This document shows positions 1 through 11,432 of a stretch of 47,807 nucleotides of DNA, one piece after another (position 1 is the first letter of the stretch; the number at the start of each line of letters is the position of its first letter). Source of the stretch: Candidatus Sulfopaludibacter sp. SbA3 (GTDB taxonomy: Bacteria > Acidobacteriota > Vicinamibacteria > Vicinamibacterales > UBA2999). The notes beneath the pieces were generated by a model. That model saw only the letters and a list, made by a program, of their open reading frames with translations, had not been told where the DNA came from and searched no databases. A program made the position numbers and the translations under genes. The stretch is from the NCBI GenBank assembly GCA_945876205.1, contig CAMCNL010000002.1, forward strand, positions 1 through 47,807, read 5' to 3'.

Positions 1-73
1 TTTCCGCGTGCACGGGAACCACGAGGAGGGCGGCGAGCAGCAGACACGCGACGGTCGAAAAGCGCTTCAGCAT
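1..73 (-). CDS. N-terminus of a secreted protein (signal peptide only), possibly a SurA/PpiC-type peptidyl-prolyl isomerase
   Basis: Only the first 24 codons are inside the window; the gene runs off the left edge. They read MLKRFSTVACLL, then LAALLVVPVHAE: two basic residues, a hydrophobic core and a VHA signal-peptidase I site, so the product is exported. An AAGGA ribosome-binding site lies about 7 bases before the ATG, which supports this start. The gene follows mfd by 24 bases on the same strand and is probably co-transcribed with it. A periplasmic chaperone/isomerase is a guess from gene order in related genomes; the mature part cannot be seen. Confidence 0.6.
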   Translation of the reverse strand, partial: MLKRFSTVACLLLAALLVVPVHAE

Positions 74-97
74 GGCAATTCCTTGGAATCCAATAGT

Positions 98-3000
98 TTA
101 ACTGATGGCCCGCAGTAACGCTTCGAGCTTGGAGAACATACCCCCCTCGGCCCGGGGGTTCTGGTCGGGCCGGCGGAGGATCTCCTCTTTCGTAAACCCC
201 GACGTCACCTGCCCGGCCGTCGCACGGGCGGTCCACCAGCTGGTTTCTTCGCGTCCCGTTGGAGATTTGAGCCCCGCCGGCTTCTTGCCGGTTCCACGCA
301 CCCGTTCCGGGACGGCTGGCGGGGTGCGGCTGGCCGGCGCCTGAGGCACCGGCTTCGGCGGGGCCTCCAGGTCGAGTTTCAACGACACCGGCGGCACCAG
401 CACGGCGCCGGGCCACTCGTGGACCACCTTGAGGAGCCGGATCGGGTCAATCTTGGCCTGGGGCCTGAACTTTATGACGACCAGACGGCCTTCCCGGTCG
501 ATGGAATCGACCCCCAGGCGGTCAGCCAGGATGCGGATGCGTCCGTATTCGGCCAGATTGAGCACCGAGTCCTGGGGCGGCCCGTAGCGGTCCTGGATCT
601 CGTCGAGCGTCGAGGCGAGCTCCGCCTCGGTCCTGGCGGCCGCCACCTTCCGGTAGACCATCAGGCGCTGGTTCATGTCCGGGATGTAGCTGTCCTCGAC
701 CTTCAGGTCGACACGCAAGTTAACCGTCGATCGAAGGTCGTCTTCGATGTCTTCACCCTTGAGCTCGCGGATCGTCTCCTCGAGCAGCTTCATGTACATC
801 TCGAAGCCAACCGCGTCGATGTGTCCGCTCTGCTCGCCGCCGAGCAGGTTCCCGGCGCCGCGAATCTCGAGGTCCAACGCCGCCACGCGGAACCCGCTTC
901 CGAGGTCGCTGAATTCCTTGATGGCCGTCAGTCGCTTGCGCGCCACCGGCGAGAGCGCCTCTTGCGGTGGAATCAGCAGGTACGCGTACGCCGGCCGGTC
1001 CGAGCGTCCGACGCGTCCGCGAAGCTGATAGAGCTGCGCCAGCCCGTACCGATCGGCGCGATTGATGATGATCGTGTTGGCGTTCGGGATGTCGAGACCG
1101 TTCTCGACGATCGTCGTCGAGAGCAGCACATCGGCGCGCCGCTCGACGAAATCGAGCATCGCCTTCTCGAGCTCATGCTCCGCCATCTGTCCGTGGCCGA
1201 TGGCGATCTTCGCTTCGGGCACCAGGCGCTGGAGGAGCGCACCGATCGAGAAGATCGATTCCACGCGGTTGTGCACGACGTAGACCTGTCCGCCGCGGGC
1301 GAGCTCGTTGCGCACCGCCCGCTCGATGACCGGCGCGTCGAATTTCACCACGTTGGTCTGGATCGACAGGCGATCCTTCGGCGGCGTCTCGATGATCGAC
1401 ATGTCGCGGATGCCGACGAGCGACATGTTCAGCGTCCGCGGAATCGGCGTCGCGGTCATCGTCAGGACGTCGACCTTCTTGCGCATCTGCTTGATGCGCT
1501 CCTTGTGGCCGACGCCAAAGCGCTGCTCCTCGTCGACGACGAGCAGGCCAAGATCCTTGAACACGACATCCTTCGACAGCAGGCGATGGGTGCCGACCAG
1601 GATGTCCACTTTCCCGGCGGCGGCACCGGCGAGGATCTCGGTGACCTCCTGCTTGGATCGAAAGCGATTCACCACGTCGATCGTCACCGGAAACCCGGCG
1701 AATCGATCGCGCAGCGTCTTGGCGTGCTGGAACGCCAGCACTGTCGTCGGCGCCAGCACCGCGACCTGCTTGCCGTCCATCACGGCCTTGAAGGCCGCCC
1801 GCACCGCGACTTCCGTCTTGCCGTAGCCGACGTCGCCGCACAGCAGGCGATCCATGGGCGTCGACGACTCCATGTCCTTCTTGATCTCGGCGACGGCGGT
1901 CGCCTGGTCGGGCGTCAGCTGGTACGGAAAGGCGTCCTCGAATTCCTCCTGCCAGTGCGTATCGGGCGCGAAGGCGTGACCAGGGACGGCTTTCCGCTGG
2001 GCATAGAGCTTGAGCAGCTCCTCCGCCATGTCGCGCATCGCCTTCTTGACGCGCGTCTTCGCCTTCTCCCACGTCGTGCCGCCGAGCCGATCGAGCGCCG
2101 GACGCGTACCGCCGGTGAACTTCTGGACCAGATCGAGCCGTTCGACGGGCACGAACAGCTTGTCTTCGCCCGCATACCGCAGCTCGAGGAATTCCTGCGT
2201 GTCGGTGGGTGCGCCGGGCACCGCGCGGCCGACGGCATTGAGTTGCTTCAGGCCGACGAACTCGCCGATCCCGTGATCGACGTGCACGACGAGGTCGCCA
2301 ACCTTCAGATCGCGAAGGTCGGAGAGAAACGTCTTCGCGAGATTGCGCCGCTTCTCCGGTGCGTGACGCTCTTCCTCGAAGACATCCGTCTCGACGTAGA
2401 TCTGAAGGGCGGCGGCGGGGAGGCGGAATCCGCGCGAGAGCGAGCCGACGGCGACGAGCACTCCGGCGGCATGTGCATCCTCAGCGCGCTCGACGGGGAT
2501 CGCGACGATCTCGTACTCCTGGAGGATTTCGACCGTGCGCTCCGCGCGACCATGGCTGTCGGCAATGAACAGCACCGTCTCGCCGCGCTGGCGCGCCTGC
2601 CGAATCTCGGCGACCCAATCGTTGACGCGGCCGCGAAACTCCATAGCGGGCTGCGTCGAGATTTGCCGGACGCCTTCGGACTCGATCGCGAGCTCCTCCA
2701 GCTTGGGCGCGGAGGCCGTTCGCGACTCGAGATCGTCCCAGCGGATAAACGCGTCTTCCGGCGGGCGCGCTACCACGTGGCCGCGCGTCGCCGCCTCGGA
2801 ATGGCTCGACTCGAGCTGGTCGCGCACCTTGCGGGCCTGCTCCTCGACGTGCTCGGCCTCGGACACGATCACCTTCAGCCCCCGCGCGGCGCTGAGGAAA
2901 TCCGGCACCGACATCGACCCGCCATCGTCAAACCGCTCGCGCACGGGCACGATCGAGAGTTGATCGGTCGCACCGCTCGAGCGCTGCGTGGACGGATCGA

Positions 3001-3649
3001 ACCGGCGCAGCGACTCGACCATGTCGCCCACGAACTCGATGCGGGCCGGCTCGGCGTCGGCGGCCGGATAGATGTCGACGATGCCGCCGCGGATGGTGAA
3101 GGAGCCGTGTTCCTCGACCGGGTCCTCACGCGTGAAGCCGGCGTCGACGAGCAGGTCGGCGAGCGCCTGCGGCTCGATTTCCGTTCCTGACCGGATGTCG
3201 AGTGACGCCTGGAGGAGCCGCTCCGGTGGGCTGACGCGCGGCAAGAGTGCCGCGGCTGACGCGATGATGAGCCGAGCGGTGCCTGTGGCGGCGCCGTGGA
3301 GGGCCCGGGCGCGCGCCGCGGCTACGCGGAAGTGCGGCGTCATACCGCGATAGGGATCGACCTGCAGTGAGGGCAACGGCAGAACCGCGCGTTCGACGTC
3401 TGCTTCGGAGGCGCCTTCCATCGCGGCGTAGAAGAAGCGAGCGTCGGCGGTGAGCTGCTCGACGTCCTTGTCGGTTGGAACCACCAGGAGAGTCAGGCTC
3501 GTTCCCGAACGTGCGGTCGTGATGGCGGCGAGCGCTTTCGCGGCAGGCGTCAGGCCGGCAGTAATCGGCGCAGGCCGGTCCATGCCGGCGCGGGACGCCG
3601 CCTGGCTGAGCAAGGCTCGAAGCGTGAGGGATGGACTTGCGGTAGGCAC
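98..3649 (-). CDS. mfd: Transcription-repair coupling factor Mfd
   Basis: ATP-dependent DNA translocase that pushes RNA polymerase stalled at lesions off the DNA and recruits UvrA for nucleotide excision repair in the cytoplasm. The 1183 residues show the family order: a UvrB-like N-terminal part (about 1-330), the RNA-polymerase-interacting CarD-like domain (about 445-510, DLVVHVDHGIG), a superfamily 2 helicase core with Walker A GDVGYGKTEV near 603 and DEEQ box near 704, motif VI RGRVGRSDR near 876, then the TRCF C-terminal domain. Before the very C-terminus there is a Pro/Ala/Arg-rich stretch (PVPQAPASRTPP onward) that looks like a lineage-specific linker. The start is GTG, preceded by a weak ribosome-binding site. 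A 20-bp inverted repeat separates it from rfaE2 upstream. Confidence 0.97.
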   Translation of the reverse strand: MPTASPSLTLRALLSQAASRAGMDRPAPITAGLTPAAKALAAITTARSGTSLTLLVVPTDKDVEQLTADARFFYAAMEGASEADVERAVLPLPSLQVDPYRGMTPHFRVAAARARALHGAATGTARLIIASAAALLPRVSPPERLLQASLDIRSGTEIEPQALADLLVDAGFTREDPVEEHGSFTIRGGIVDIYPAADAEPARIEFVGDMVESLRRFDPSTQRSSGATDQLSIVPVRERFDDGGSMSVPDFLSAARGLKVIVSEAEHVEEQARKVRDQLESSHSEAATRGHVVARPPEDAFIRWDDLESRTASAPKLEELAIESEGVRQISTQPAMEFRGRVNDWVAEIRQARQRGETVLFIADSHGRAERTVEILQEYEIVAIPVERAEDAHAAGVLVAVGSLSRGFRLPAAALQIYVETDVFEEERHAPEKRRNLAKTFLSDLRDLKVGDLVVHVDHGIGEFVGLKQLNAVGRAVPGAPTDTQEFLELRYAGEDKLFVPVERLDLVQKFTGGTRPALDRLGGTTWEKAKTRVKKAMRDMAEELLKLYAQRKAVPGHAFAPDTHWQEEFEDAFPYQLTPDQATAVAEIKKDMESSTPMDRLLCGDVGYGKTEVAVRAAFKAVMDGKQVAVLAPTTVLAFQHAKTLRDRFAGFPVTIDVVNRFRSKQEVTEILAGAAAGKVDILVGTHRLLSKDVVFKDLGLLVVDEEQRFGVGHKERIKQMRKKVDVLTMTATPIPRTLNMSLVGIRDMSIIETPPKDRLSIQTNVVKFDAPVIERAVRNELARGGQVYVVHNRVESIFSIGALLQRLVPEAKIAIGHGQMAEHELEKAMLDFVERRADVLLSTTIVENGLDIPNANTIIINRADRYGLAQLYQLRGRVGRSDRPAYAYLLIPPQEALSPVARKRLTAIKEFSDLGSGFRVAALDLEIRGAGNLLGGEQSGHIDAVGFEMYMKLLEETIRELKGEDIEDDLRSTVNLRVDLKVEDSYIPDMNQRLMVYRKVAAARTEAELASTLDEIQDRYGPPQDSVLNLAEYGRIRILADRLGVDSIDREGRLVVIKFRPQAKIDPIRLLKVVHEWPGAVLVPPVSLKLDLEAPPKPVPQAPASRTPPAVPERVRGTGKKPAGLKSPTGREETSWWTARATAGQVTSGFTKEEILRRPDQNPRAEGGMFSKLEALLRAIS

Positions 3650-3660
3650 AATGACTCTCA

Positions 3661-3730
3661 GTTGTCAGTTGTCAGTTGTCAGAAGGCACCGAGGTAGCTC
3701 GTGGCGCTCCGACAACTGACAACTGACAAC
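3661..3730. repeat. Perfect 20-bp inverted repeat made of 7-bp tandem units
   Basis: Positions 3661-3680 are nearly three copies of the heptamer GTTGTCA, and 3711-3730 is the exact reverse complement, with a 30-base loop (3681-3710). The element starts 3 bases beyond the rfaE2 stop codon and ends 11 bases before the mfd start codon, so it fills the whole gap. A transcript would fold into a 20-bp AU-rich-centred hairpin with no U-tract. It could be a dispersed intergenic repeat or a processing/attenuation hairpin; the heptamer periodicity favours a dispersed repeat. Confidence 0.85.
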
Positions 3731-3733
3731 CAG

Positions 3734-4219
3734 TTATTGTCCCATACGGACGCGACTGATCAGGTCGGTTGTCGAATGGCCGGCCTCGAGCTCGATGCGC
3801 ACAACCCGCCCGCCTCGTGCCTCGACGATATCGCGGCCGACGATGTTATCGGGGCCCCAGTCGGCACCCTTGACGAGGATGTCTGGCTGAATGCGGGTGA
3901 CGATCTGGTGCGGCGTGTCCTCGTCGAAAATCACGGCCGCATCAACGCACTCGAGCGCGAGCAGAAGCTCGGCACGTTCGTCTTCGGGGTTGATGGGACG
4001 CGAAGGGCCTTTGTTCGCCCTGACCGAGCGATCGGAGTTGACCGCGACAATCAGCGCATCGCCCAGCTCGCGCGCGTCGGCCAGGTATCGGAGGTGACCA
4101 GGGTGCAGCAGATCGAACACGCCGTTGGTGAACACCACGACCCCGCCGCGCGCGCGGACACCCGCCGCGAACGCCGCCGCTTCGTCTGTTGAGGACACGC
4201 GGGGCGACTGACGCCTCAT
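3734..4219 (-). CDS. rfaE2: D-glycero-beta-D-manno-heptose 1-phosphate adenylyltransferase (RfaE2 / HldE C-terminal type)
   Basis: Nucleotidyltransferase of the cytidylyltransferase fold that makes ADP-heptose, the precursor of lipopolysaccharide inner core. The 161-residue protein has the phosphate-binding motif [13 protein letters not shown] (residues 30-42, HxGH at 39-42) and a conserved [10 protein letters not shown] segment. It is the stand-alone adenylyltransferase half; the kinase half found in fused HldE is not next to it. Its ATG overlaps the upstream wzt stop in an ATGA junction, so translation is coupled to the glycan ABC exporter. A glycerol-3-phosphate cytidylyltransferase is the closest alternative, but the RfaE2-like sequence and surface-glycan context favour heptose activation. 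Confidence 0.88.
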   Translation of the reverse strand: MRRQSPRVSSTDEAAAFAAGVRARGGVVVFTNGVFDLLHPGHLRYLADARELGDALIVAVNSDRSVRANKGPSRPINPEDERAELLLALECVDAAVIFDEDTPHQIVTRIQPDILVKGADWGPDNIVGRDIVEARGGRVVRIELEAGHSTTDLISRVRMGQ

Positions 4220-5550
4220 TGGGGACCCGAAATCCGGATGCCGCCGGAGAACCGCCAGCGGTGAGGAGGACGAAAGATGCCCGCTTCCTTGAGGCTGGAT
4301 TTCACGCGAAACGTATAGAGCAGCCGGTGGTAATCGTAGGGCACGCCGTTCTCACGATGCACCGCCACGTCGAGCTTGTAGGTGCCGTCGACGAGATCGA
4401 GGCGTTCGATCGCGAAGGTGACTTCGCCGTCGCTGGCGAGCTCGCCCGAGACCGCGCCCTCGATATGCGTGTTGGTGCCGTAGCAGCAGACGCCATCGGC
4501 GTTGAAGATGCCGACGCCAAACACGAAATCGCGCACCGGCTCGCTGGGGTGCACCCGCAGGCGAATCTCGAGCGGATCGCCTGACTGGAAGACGTGCGAA
4601 GGCTGGCCCTCGGGTCCGACCAGGTCGACGCCCACGATTTCGACCTCGCGCGATCCCCAGCGTCCTTCAACGGCGCGGAACATATCCGGCGGTGCCTCGA
4701 CCGCATGTGGGGCGGGCGGGCCTTCGGGCGGGGCCCCCGTCGCGCCTGCGCGATGGGGTGCCGTGGCCCGCCCCACGTCAGAGGCTGCAAGTTCCTCGTT
4801 CTCCGTCTTGGCCACCGCCATCAGGTAGGCGTCGACGACTCGTTGTGGATCGCCCTGCGCCTTGGCGACTCCTCCGTCGAGCCACAGTGCTTCGTCACAG
4901 AAGCGCTTCACGAGGTCGAGCGAGTGCGTGACGAGCAGCACCGTGCGGCCGCGGCGCCTGAGTTCAGCGAACTTGTCGAGGCACTTATGCGTGAACGCCT
5001 CGTCGCCAACCGCCAGCACTTCGTCGACGAGCAGCACGTCTGGATCCACATGGATCGCGACCGCAAACCCCAGTCGCATGTACATGCCAGACGAGTAGGT
5101 CTTCACGGGTGCATCGATAAACTCTTCGAGCTCGGCGAACCGGACGATGTCGTCGAAGCGCGCGGCCATCTCGCGCTTGGTCAGCCCGAGCATCATGCCG
5201 TTGATGTAGACGTTCTCTCGGCCGGATATCTCCGGGTGAAACCCCGCGCCAAGCTCGATCAGCGCCGACACGCGCCCCTCGACCCGCACCGTGCCCTCCG
5301 TGGGGCGGCCGATGCCGGCGATCAGCTTGAGCATCGTGCTCTTGCCGGATCCGTTGCGCCCGATGATGCCGAAGGTCTTTCCCGCAGCCACGTCGAAGGA
5401 GACGCCCTTGAGCGCCTCGAACGTCTCGTCGGGCTGCAGGTCCCGCATGATCCGCCCGGAGAGGAGCGCGCTCTTCAGCGTCGCAAACTGCCGCCGGCGC
5501 CCGTATCGGCGATAGATCTTCCGAACGCCGCGTATCTCGATCGCGCTCAC
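4216..5550 (-). CDS. wzt: Polysaccharide ABC exporter, ATP-binding protein with C-terminal glycan-recognition domain (Wzt-like)
   Basis: ATPase of a Wzm/Wzt exporter that moves O-antigen-like or other polysaccharide across the inner membrane. From the chosen GTG (MSAIEIRGV) the protein has 444 residues. Walker [10 protein letters not shown] is at 64-72, followed by the ABC signature [12 protein letters not shown] and Walker [14 protein letters not shown]. After an Ala/Pro linker, about residues 300-444 form a Wzt C-terminal type beta-sandwich, which in this family binds the modified glycan end. The frame is open 33 codons upstream, but that extension is Arg-rich, lies inside wzm and lacks family resemblance. 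The GTG start overlaps the wzm stop as GTGA, and its own stop overlaps rfaE2. Confidence 0.9.
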   Translation of the reverse strand: MSAIEIRGVRKIYRRYGRRRQFATLKSALLSGRIMRDLQPDETFEALKGVSFDVAAGKTFGIIGRNGSGKSTMLKLIAGIGRPTEGTVRVEGRVSALIELGAGFHPEISGRENVYINGMMLGLTKREMAARFDDIVRFAELEEFIDAPVKTYSSGMYMRLGFAVAIHVDPDVLLVDEVLAVGDEAFTHKCLDKFAELRRRGRTVLLVTHSLDLVKRFCDEALWLDGGVAKAQGDPQRVVDAYLMAVAKTENEELAASDVGRATAPHRAGATGAPPEGPPAPHAVEAPPDMFRAVEGRWGSREVEIVGVDLVGPEGQPSHVFQSGDPLEIRLRVHPSEPVRDFVFGVGIFNADGVCCYGTNTHIEGAVSGELASDGEVTFAIERLDLVDGTYKLDVAVHRENGVPYDYHRLLYTFRVKSSLKEAGIFRPPHRWRFSGGIRISGPQ

Positions 5551-6341
5551 ACTTCCTCCGCGAGCGTGTCTCGAAGGCGGTCGAACACGAAGTACCCGGC
5601 AAGAAACACGACGACCGACGCGCCGCCGACGGCGAGTAGCCGGGGCCACCCGGTGAAGGGCCCTGGTCTGAAGAGCACCTCCTGGTAGGCCACCGCGAGG
5701 TGTGTAAAGGGATTGAGGCTGAGCAGCCGCTGCACGTTCGGCGGCGCCTGAGAGAGCGGATAGATGATCGGCGTCGCAAAGAACCAGAGCGTCAACAGGT
5801 TCGCCAGGAGATCGCGCACATCGCGAAAATGGACGGTGAGCGCCGCGACAAACATCCCGAGCCCAAGCGTCAACACCAACTGCACCAGCACGATCACCGG
5901 AAACCAGAGGAGATCCGTGGTGTGCACCGGCACGCGGTAGTAGATCAGGAACCCCGCGAGAATCGGGAGGCCGAGGCAGAAGTGCACGAGCCCCGCGAAC
6001 ACGGTGACGATCGGCAGCACTTCAGCGGGAAAGAGCACCTTCCGAATCAGATTGCCCCCCGCGATGAGGACGTTGGACGACTCGAGGAGCGAGGAGGAGA
6101 ACCACGTCCACGGCAGGATCCCGCAGAACATGAACAGCGCGAATGGCTCGAGCTCCGGAGGGTGCACACCCGGAAGGACCACCGTGAAGACGAAGCTGTA
6201 AATGAGCAGCAGGAGGAGCGGGTTGACGAACGACCAGAAGAACCCGAGGACCGAGCCGCGGTACCTCGCCTTCAGCTCGCGCGCAACCAGACTCTGAATG
6301 AGTCCGCGATAACGAAAGAGGTGCTGAAGGTTGGCGAGCAA
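5547..6341 (-). CDS. wzm: Polysaccharide ABC exporter, permease (Wzm-like)
   Basis: Inner-membrane ABC-2 type permease partner of the ATPase encoded next to it. The 264 residues begin with the amphipathic stretch LVARELKARYRGSVLG typical of Wzm/RfbD-like permeases, followed by about six hydrophobic helices (for example PLLLLLIYSFVFTVVL, ILAGFLIYY and VVVFLAGYFVF), and end a few residues after the last helix. The start is TTG, with no ATG or GTG in frame nearby and no strong ribosome-binding site. The gene begins 35 bases after atpC and a palindrome fills that gap, so it may not be read from the atp promoter. Together with wzt and rfaE2 it forms a small surface-glycan unit. Confidence 0.9.
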   Translation of the reverse strand: MLANLQHLFRYRGLIQSLVARELKARYRGSVLGFFWSFVNPLLLLLIYSFVFTVVLPGVHPPELEPFALFMFCGILPWTWFSSSLLESSNVLIAGGNLIRKVLFPAEVLPIVTVFAGLVHFCLGLPILAGFLIYYRVPVHTTDLLWFPVIVLVQLVLTLGLGMFVAALTVHFRDVRDLLANLLTLWFFATPIIYPLSQAPPNVQRLLSLNPFTHLAVAYQEVLFRPGPFTGWPRLLAVGGASVVVFLAGYFVFDRLRDTLAEEV

Positions 6342-6349
6342 TCGGTAAA

Positions 6350-6371
6350 GGGCCGGCCTCAGGACCGGCCC
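6350..6371. repeat. GC-rich intergenic palindrome after atpC (REP-like or terminator hairpin)
   Basis: GGGCCGG at 6350-6356 pairs with CCGGCCC at 6365-6371. The interior CCT/AGG bases can extend the stem with one bulge. It lies 5 bases past the atpC stop and before wzm. Read leftward it is followed by TTTACCG rather than a long T run, so it is a weak intrinsic terminator at best. Its form, GC-rich arms with flanking TGTAGGGG, resembles short interspersed palindromes common in environmental GC-rich genomes. That resemblance is from memory. Confidence 0.65.
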
Positions 6372-6376
6372 CTACA

Positions 6377-6799
6377 TTAGACCTGAGTGCGCGAGCGAGA
6401 AGCTACCTGGAGGCGAATCAGCGATTTCATCATCGCGACCCGCGCGCGCTCGAAATCGATGTCGGGGACCGACGCGGCCATCCGCTCCTCGGCGCGCCGC
6501 TTGGCGGCCTCGGCGCGGGCGATATCGATGTCCTGGGCACGTTCGGCCAGCTGGGCGAGGACGGTGACTCGATCGGGCAGCACTTCGACAAAGCCAAAGG
6601 CGAGCGCGAGGTAATGCTTCTCCGCACCGGTCCGGTACCACATCTCCCCGACCTGGAGCGTCGCCAGGAGCGGGGTGTGGCCGGGGAGGACGCCGAAGTA
6701 CCCGTCGGATCCCGGCAGCTCGACTTCATCCACGTCCTCGCGGACGACGGACTTATCAGGCGTGACGATCTCGAGCTGGATCTTCGTAGGCAGCGCCAT
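6377..6799 (-). CDS. atpC: F1Fo ATP synthase epsilon subunit
   Basis: Central-stalk subunit of F1 that couples rotation to the c-ring and can inhibit ATP hydrolysis. The 140 residues fit the family: an N-terminal beta-sandwich (about 4-85, with IQLEIVTPDKSV and the LPGSDGYFGVLPGHTPLL signature) and a C-terminal two-helix segment (about 87-130) rich in Ala, Arg and Glu. The ATG directly abuts the atpD stop codon, so the two are translationally coupled. It is the last atp gene of the cluster. Confidence 0.96.
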   Translation of the reverse strand: MALPTKIQLEIVTPDKSVVREDVDEVELPGSDGYFGVLPGHTPLLATLQVGEMWYRTGAEKHYLALAFGFVEVLPDRVTVLAQLAERAQDIDIARAEAAKRRAEERMAASVPDIDFERARVAMMKSLIRLQVASRSRTQV

Positions 6800-9177
<2,378 letters not shown>

Positions 9178-9182
9178 TGCGC

Positions 9183-10721
9183 CTAAACGACCGCCGCTGC
9201 TGCCGCCTGCGTCGTCGCCACGAACTGCTGGGTGTATTCCTTGAGCGCCGCCTCGAGCGCCGCCTTCAGCTCGTCGTCCATGATCTTCTTGTCGGCGATG
9301 CCGGAGAGGATCTGCGGATGGCGCGCCTCGAGGAAACGGAACAGCCCTTCCTCGTAGCGGTGCACGTTCTCGATCGCCACCGGGTCGAGGTGGCCTTTGG
9401 TCGCCGCGTAGATGATGGCGACCTGCTTCTCGACCGGGACCGGCTGATACTGCGGCTGCTTCAGGATCTCGACGAGGCGCCGGCCGCGATTGAGCTGCGC
9501 CTGCGTGCCCTTGTCGAGGTCGCTGCCGAACTGCGCGAACGCCGCGAGCTCGCGGTACTGCGCGAGGTCCAACCGGAGCGATCCGGCAACCTGCCGCATC
9601 GCCTTGATCTGCGCCGAGCCGCCGACGCGCGACACCGAGTTGCCGACGTTGATCGCCGGGCGGATGCCCTGGTGGAACAAGTCGCTTTCCAGGAAGATCT
9701 GGCCGTCGGTGATCGAGATGACGTTGGTCGGGATGTAGGCCGAGAGGTCGCCCGCCTGCGTCTCGATGATCGGCAGCGCCGTCAGCGATCCGCCGCCGAG
9801 TTCCTTGCTCAACTTCGCCGCGCGCTCCAGCAGGCGTGAGTGCAGGTAGAAGACGTCGCCAGGGTACGCCTCGCGGCCGGGCGGACGCCGCAGGAGCAGC
9901 GAAATCTCACGATACGACTGCGCGTGCTTCGACAAGTCGTCGTACACGACCAGCGCGTGGCGGCCGCTGTCGCGAAAGAACTCACCAATGGCGCACGCCG
10001 AGTACGGCGCGATGTACAGCATCGGCGCGGGATCCGATGCGGTCGCGGCGACGACGATGGTGTAGCTCATCGCGTCGTTCTCTTCGAGCGTGCGAACGAC
10101 CTGCGCGACGGTCGACTGCTTCTGCCCGATCGCGTTGTAGATGCAGATCACGTCCTTGCCGCGCTGGTTGATGATCGCGTCCACCGCGACGGCGGTCTTG
10201 CCCGTCTGGCGGTCACCGATGATCAACTCGCGCTGGCCGCGGCCGATCGGCACCATGCCGTCGATCGCCTTGAGACCGGTCTGCAGCGGCTCCTTCACCG
10301 GCTGCCGCTCCACGACGCCGGGGGCGATGCGCTCGATCGGCAGGAACTCCTTGGTCTGGATCGGACCCTTGCCGTCGATCGGCTGGCCGAGCGCGTTGAC
10401 CACGCGTCCGAGCATCGCGTCGCCAACCGGCACCGAGATGATGCGGCCCGTGCGCTTGACGATGTCGCCTTCCTTGATCGCCGTGTAGTCGCCGAGCAGC
10501 ACGGTGCCGACGCTGTCCTCTTCGAGGTTGAGCGCGATGCCGAACACCTCGTGCGGAAACTCAATCATCTCGCCCGCCATCGCGCGCTCGAGGCCGTGCA
10601 CGCGGGCGATACCGTCACCAATCGAGATGACGCTGCCCACTTCGGCGACGTCGACCTCGACGGCATAGCTGCCGATCTGGTCACGAATCAGCTTTGAAAT
10701 TTCGTCGGCTCTGATATCCAT
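9183..10721 (-). CDS. atpA: F1Fo ATP synthase alpha subunit
   Basis: Non-catalytic nucleotide-binding subunit of F1, alternating with beta in the hexamer. The 512 residues start with [16 protein letters not shown], the N-terminal helix that contacts delta. They include the P-loop [13 protein letters not shown] near 169-181 and the signature [14 protein letters not shown] with the arginine finger region. Length and order are normal. It follows atpH by 21 bases. Confidence 0.98.
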   Translation of the reverse strand: MDIRADEISKLIRDQIGSYAVEVDVAEVGSVISIGDGIARVHGLERAMAGEMIEFPHEVFGIALNLEEDSVGTVLLGDYTAIKEGDIVKRTGRIISVPVGDAMLGRVVNALGQPIDGKGPIQTKEFLPIERIAPGVVERQPVKEPLQTGLKAIDGMVPIGRGQRELIIGDRQTGKTAVAVDAIINQRGKDVICIYNAIGQKQSTVAQVVRTLEENDAMSYTIVVAATASDPAPMLYIAPYSACAIGEFFRDSGRHALVVYDDLSKHAQSYREISLLLRRPPGREAYPGDVFYLHSRLLERAAKLSKELGGGSLTALPIIETQAGDLSAYIPTNVISITDGQIFLESDLFHQGIRPAINVGNSVSRVGGSAQIKAMRQVAGSLRLDLAQYRELAAFAQFGSDLDKGTQAQLNRGRRLVEILKQPQYQPVPVEKQVAIIYAATKGHLDPVAIENVHRYEEGLFRFLEARHPQILSGIADKKIMDDELKAALEAALKEYTQQFVATTQAAAAAVV

Positions 10722-10742
10722 CGTTTCTTCCTGCGCGGCCGG

Positions 10743-11288
10743 TTAGACGGCGCTGCGAAGTCTGTTCTTGATTCTGTGGAGTTGTGTCGCGACGCTGCCG
10801 TCGTACACCGTGCTTCCGACCCGCGCGACGAGGCCGCCGATGATCGACGGATCGACCCTGGTCGTCATCATCACCGTTCGCCCCGTCAGCGTGGCGAGCC
10901 GTTCCTTGAGCTGCGCGGCCCTCGCCTCGTCGAGCGGTTCCGCGGTCGTGATATCCGCGCGCACGACCTGCCGGTAGTCCATCAGGCGATCGCGGTAGAC
11001 CGTGACCAGATCCGGGACGATCACCAGACGATCGCGCGCGGCGAGCATCAGCAGGAGCTTACCCAGCGGTGGCGACAGCGTGAGCCGGGCCGCGAGCTCC
11101 TTCACGATGCCGACCTTGCCGCTGACCGGCACGGCGGGATTGGTGAGCGCCTTCTCAAGGTTCGGGTTCTGAACGAAGAGATCGGCGAACGCCGCCAACT
11201 CCTGTTCGACCTGCTCGGGATTGCTTTCCTTGATGACGACGTCGAGCAAAGCTCGCGCATAGCGGGCTGCCGACGCACGGGTGCTCAT
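10743..11288 (-). CDS. atpH: F1Fo ATP synthase delta subunit (OSCP)
   Basis: Peripheral-stalk subunit that joins F1 to the b subunits of Fo. The 181 residues include the N-terminal six-helix domain (AARYARALLDVV, then FVQNPNLEKALTNP) and the C-terminal segment DPSIIGGLVARVGSTVYDGS, the usual family signature. It is the first atp gene here. The gene that should precede it (atpF) is absent, and parB lies 133 bases upstream instead. The gap upstream carries dyad sequences that may hold the promoter and an operator. Confidence 0.95.
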   Translation of the reverse strand: MSTRASAARYARALLDVVIKESNPEQVEQELAAFADLFVQNPNLEKALTNPAVPVSGKVGIVKELAARLTLSPPLGKLLLMLAARDRLVIVPDLVTVYRDRLMDYRQVVRADITTAEPLDEARAAQLKERLATLTGRTVMMTTRVDPSIIGGLVARVGSTVYDGSVATQLHRIKNRLRSAV

Positions 11289-11327
11289 TACTGACCGCCT
11301 CCGAGAGGGATGGGACTCACTACGAGC

Positions 11328-11361
11328 TTGTACCTGAATGGTACAAACGTCTGTTTATACC
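11328..11361. promoter_or_regulatory. Overlapping dyads upstream of atpH (possible operator)
   Basis: TTGTACC at 11328-11334 and GGTACAA at 11340-11346 form a perfect 7-bp inverted repeat with a 5-base spacer. The second half-site is reused in a second dyad, GGTACAAAC (11340-11348) with GTTTATACC (11353-11361), matching at 8 of 9 positions. Three half-sites at regular spacing 40-73 bases before the atpH start look like a repressor or activator site. No clear -35/-10 pair was found, so the link to transcription is inferred. Confidence 0.45.
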
Positions 11362-11413
11362 ATATGGACCGGGGAGAATGGGACAGGGGAAACGGGTGAA
11401 GTCTGTGTTAGGC

Positions 11414-11432
11414 CTCAGTCATCAGGACTGAG
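11414..11432. terminator. Hairpin across the parB stop codon
   Basis: CTCAGTC (11414-11420) and GACTGAG (11426-11432) form a perfect 7-bp stem with a 5-base loop spanning the parB stop codon. There is no T-tract after it in the leftward direction, so it is not a standard intrinsic terminator. It may slow decay or help end the parAB message. Confidence 0.3.

Noticed and set aside
83-93. TTGGAATCCAA palindrome in the gap before mfd's stop
   Set aside because: An 11-base palindrome is likely by chance in a 24-base gap and no promoter fits it.
2771-2782. CCACGTGG, parS-like core in mfd
   Set aside because: Only the central 8 bases match; the flanks lack TGTT/AACA, so ParB binding is not expected.
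419-3190. A 923-codon open frame antisense to mfd
   Set aside because: It is a shadow of codon bias in GC-rich DNA: the mfd frame has all family motifs, while this one is Arg/His/Asp-rich with no recognisable domain.
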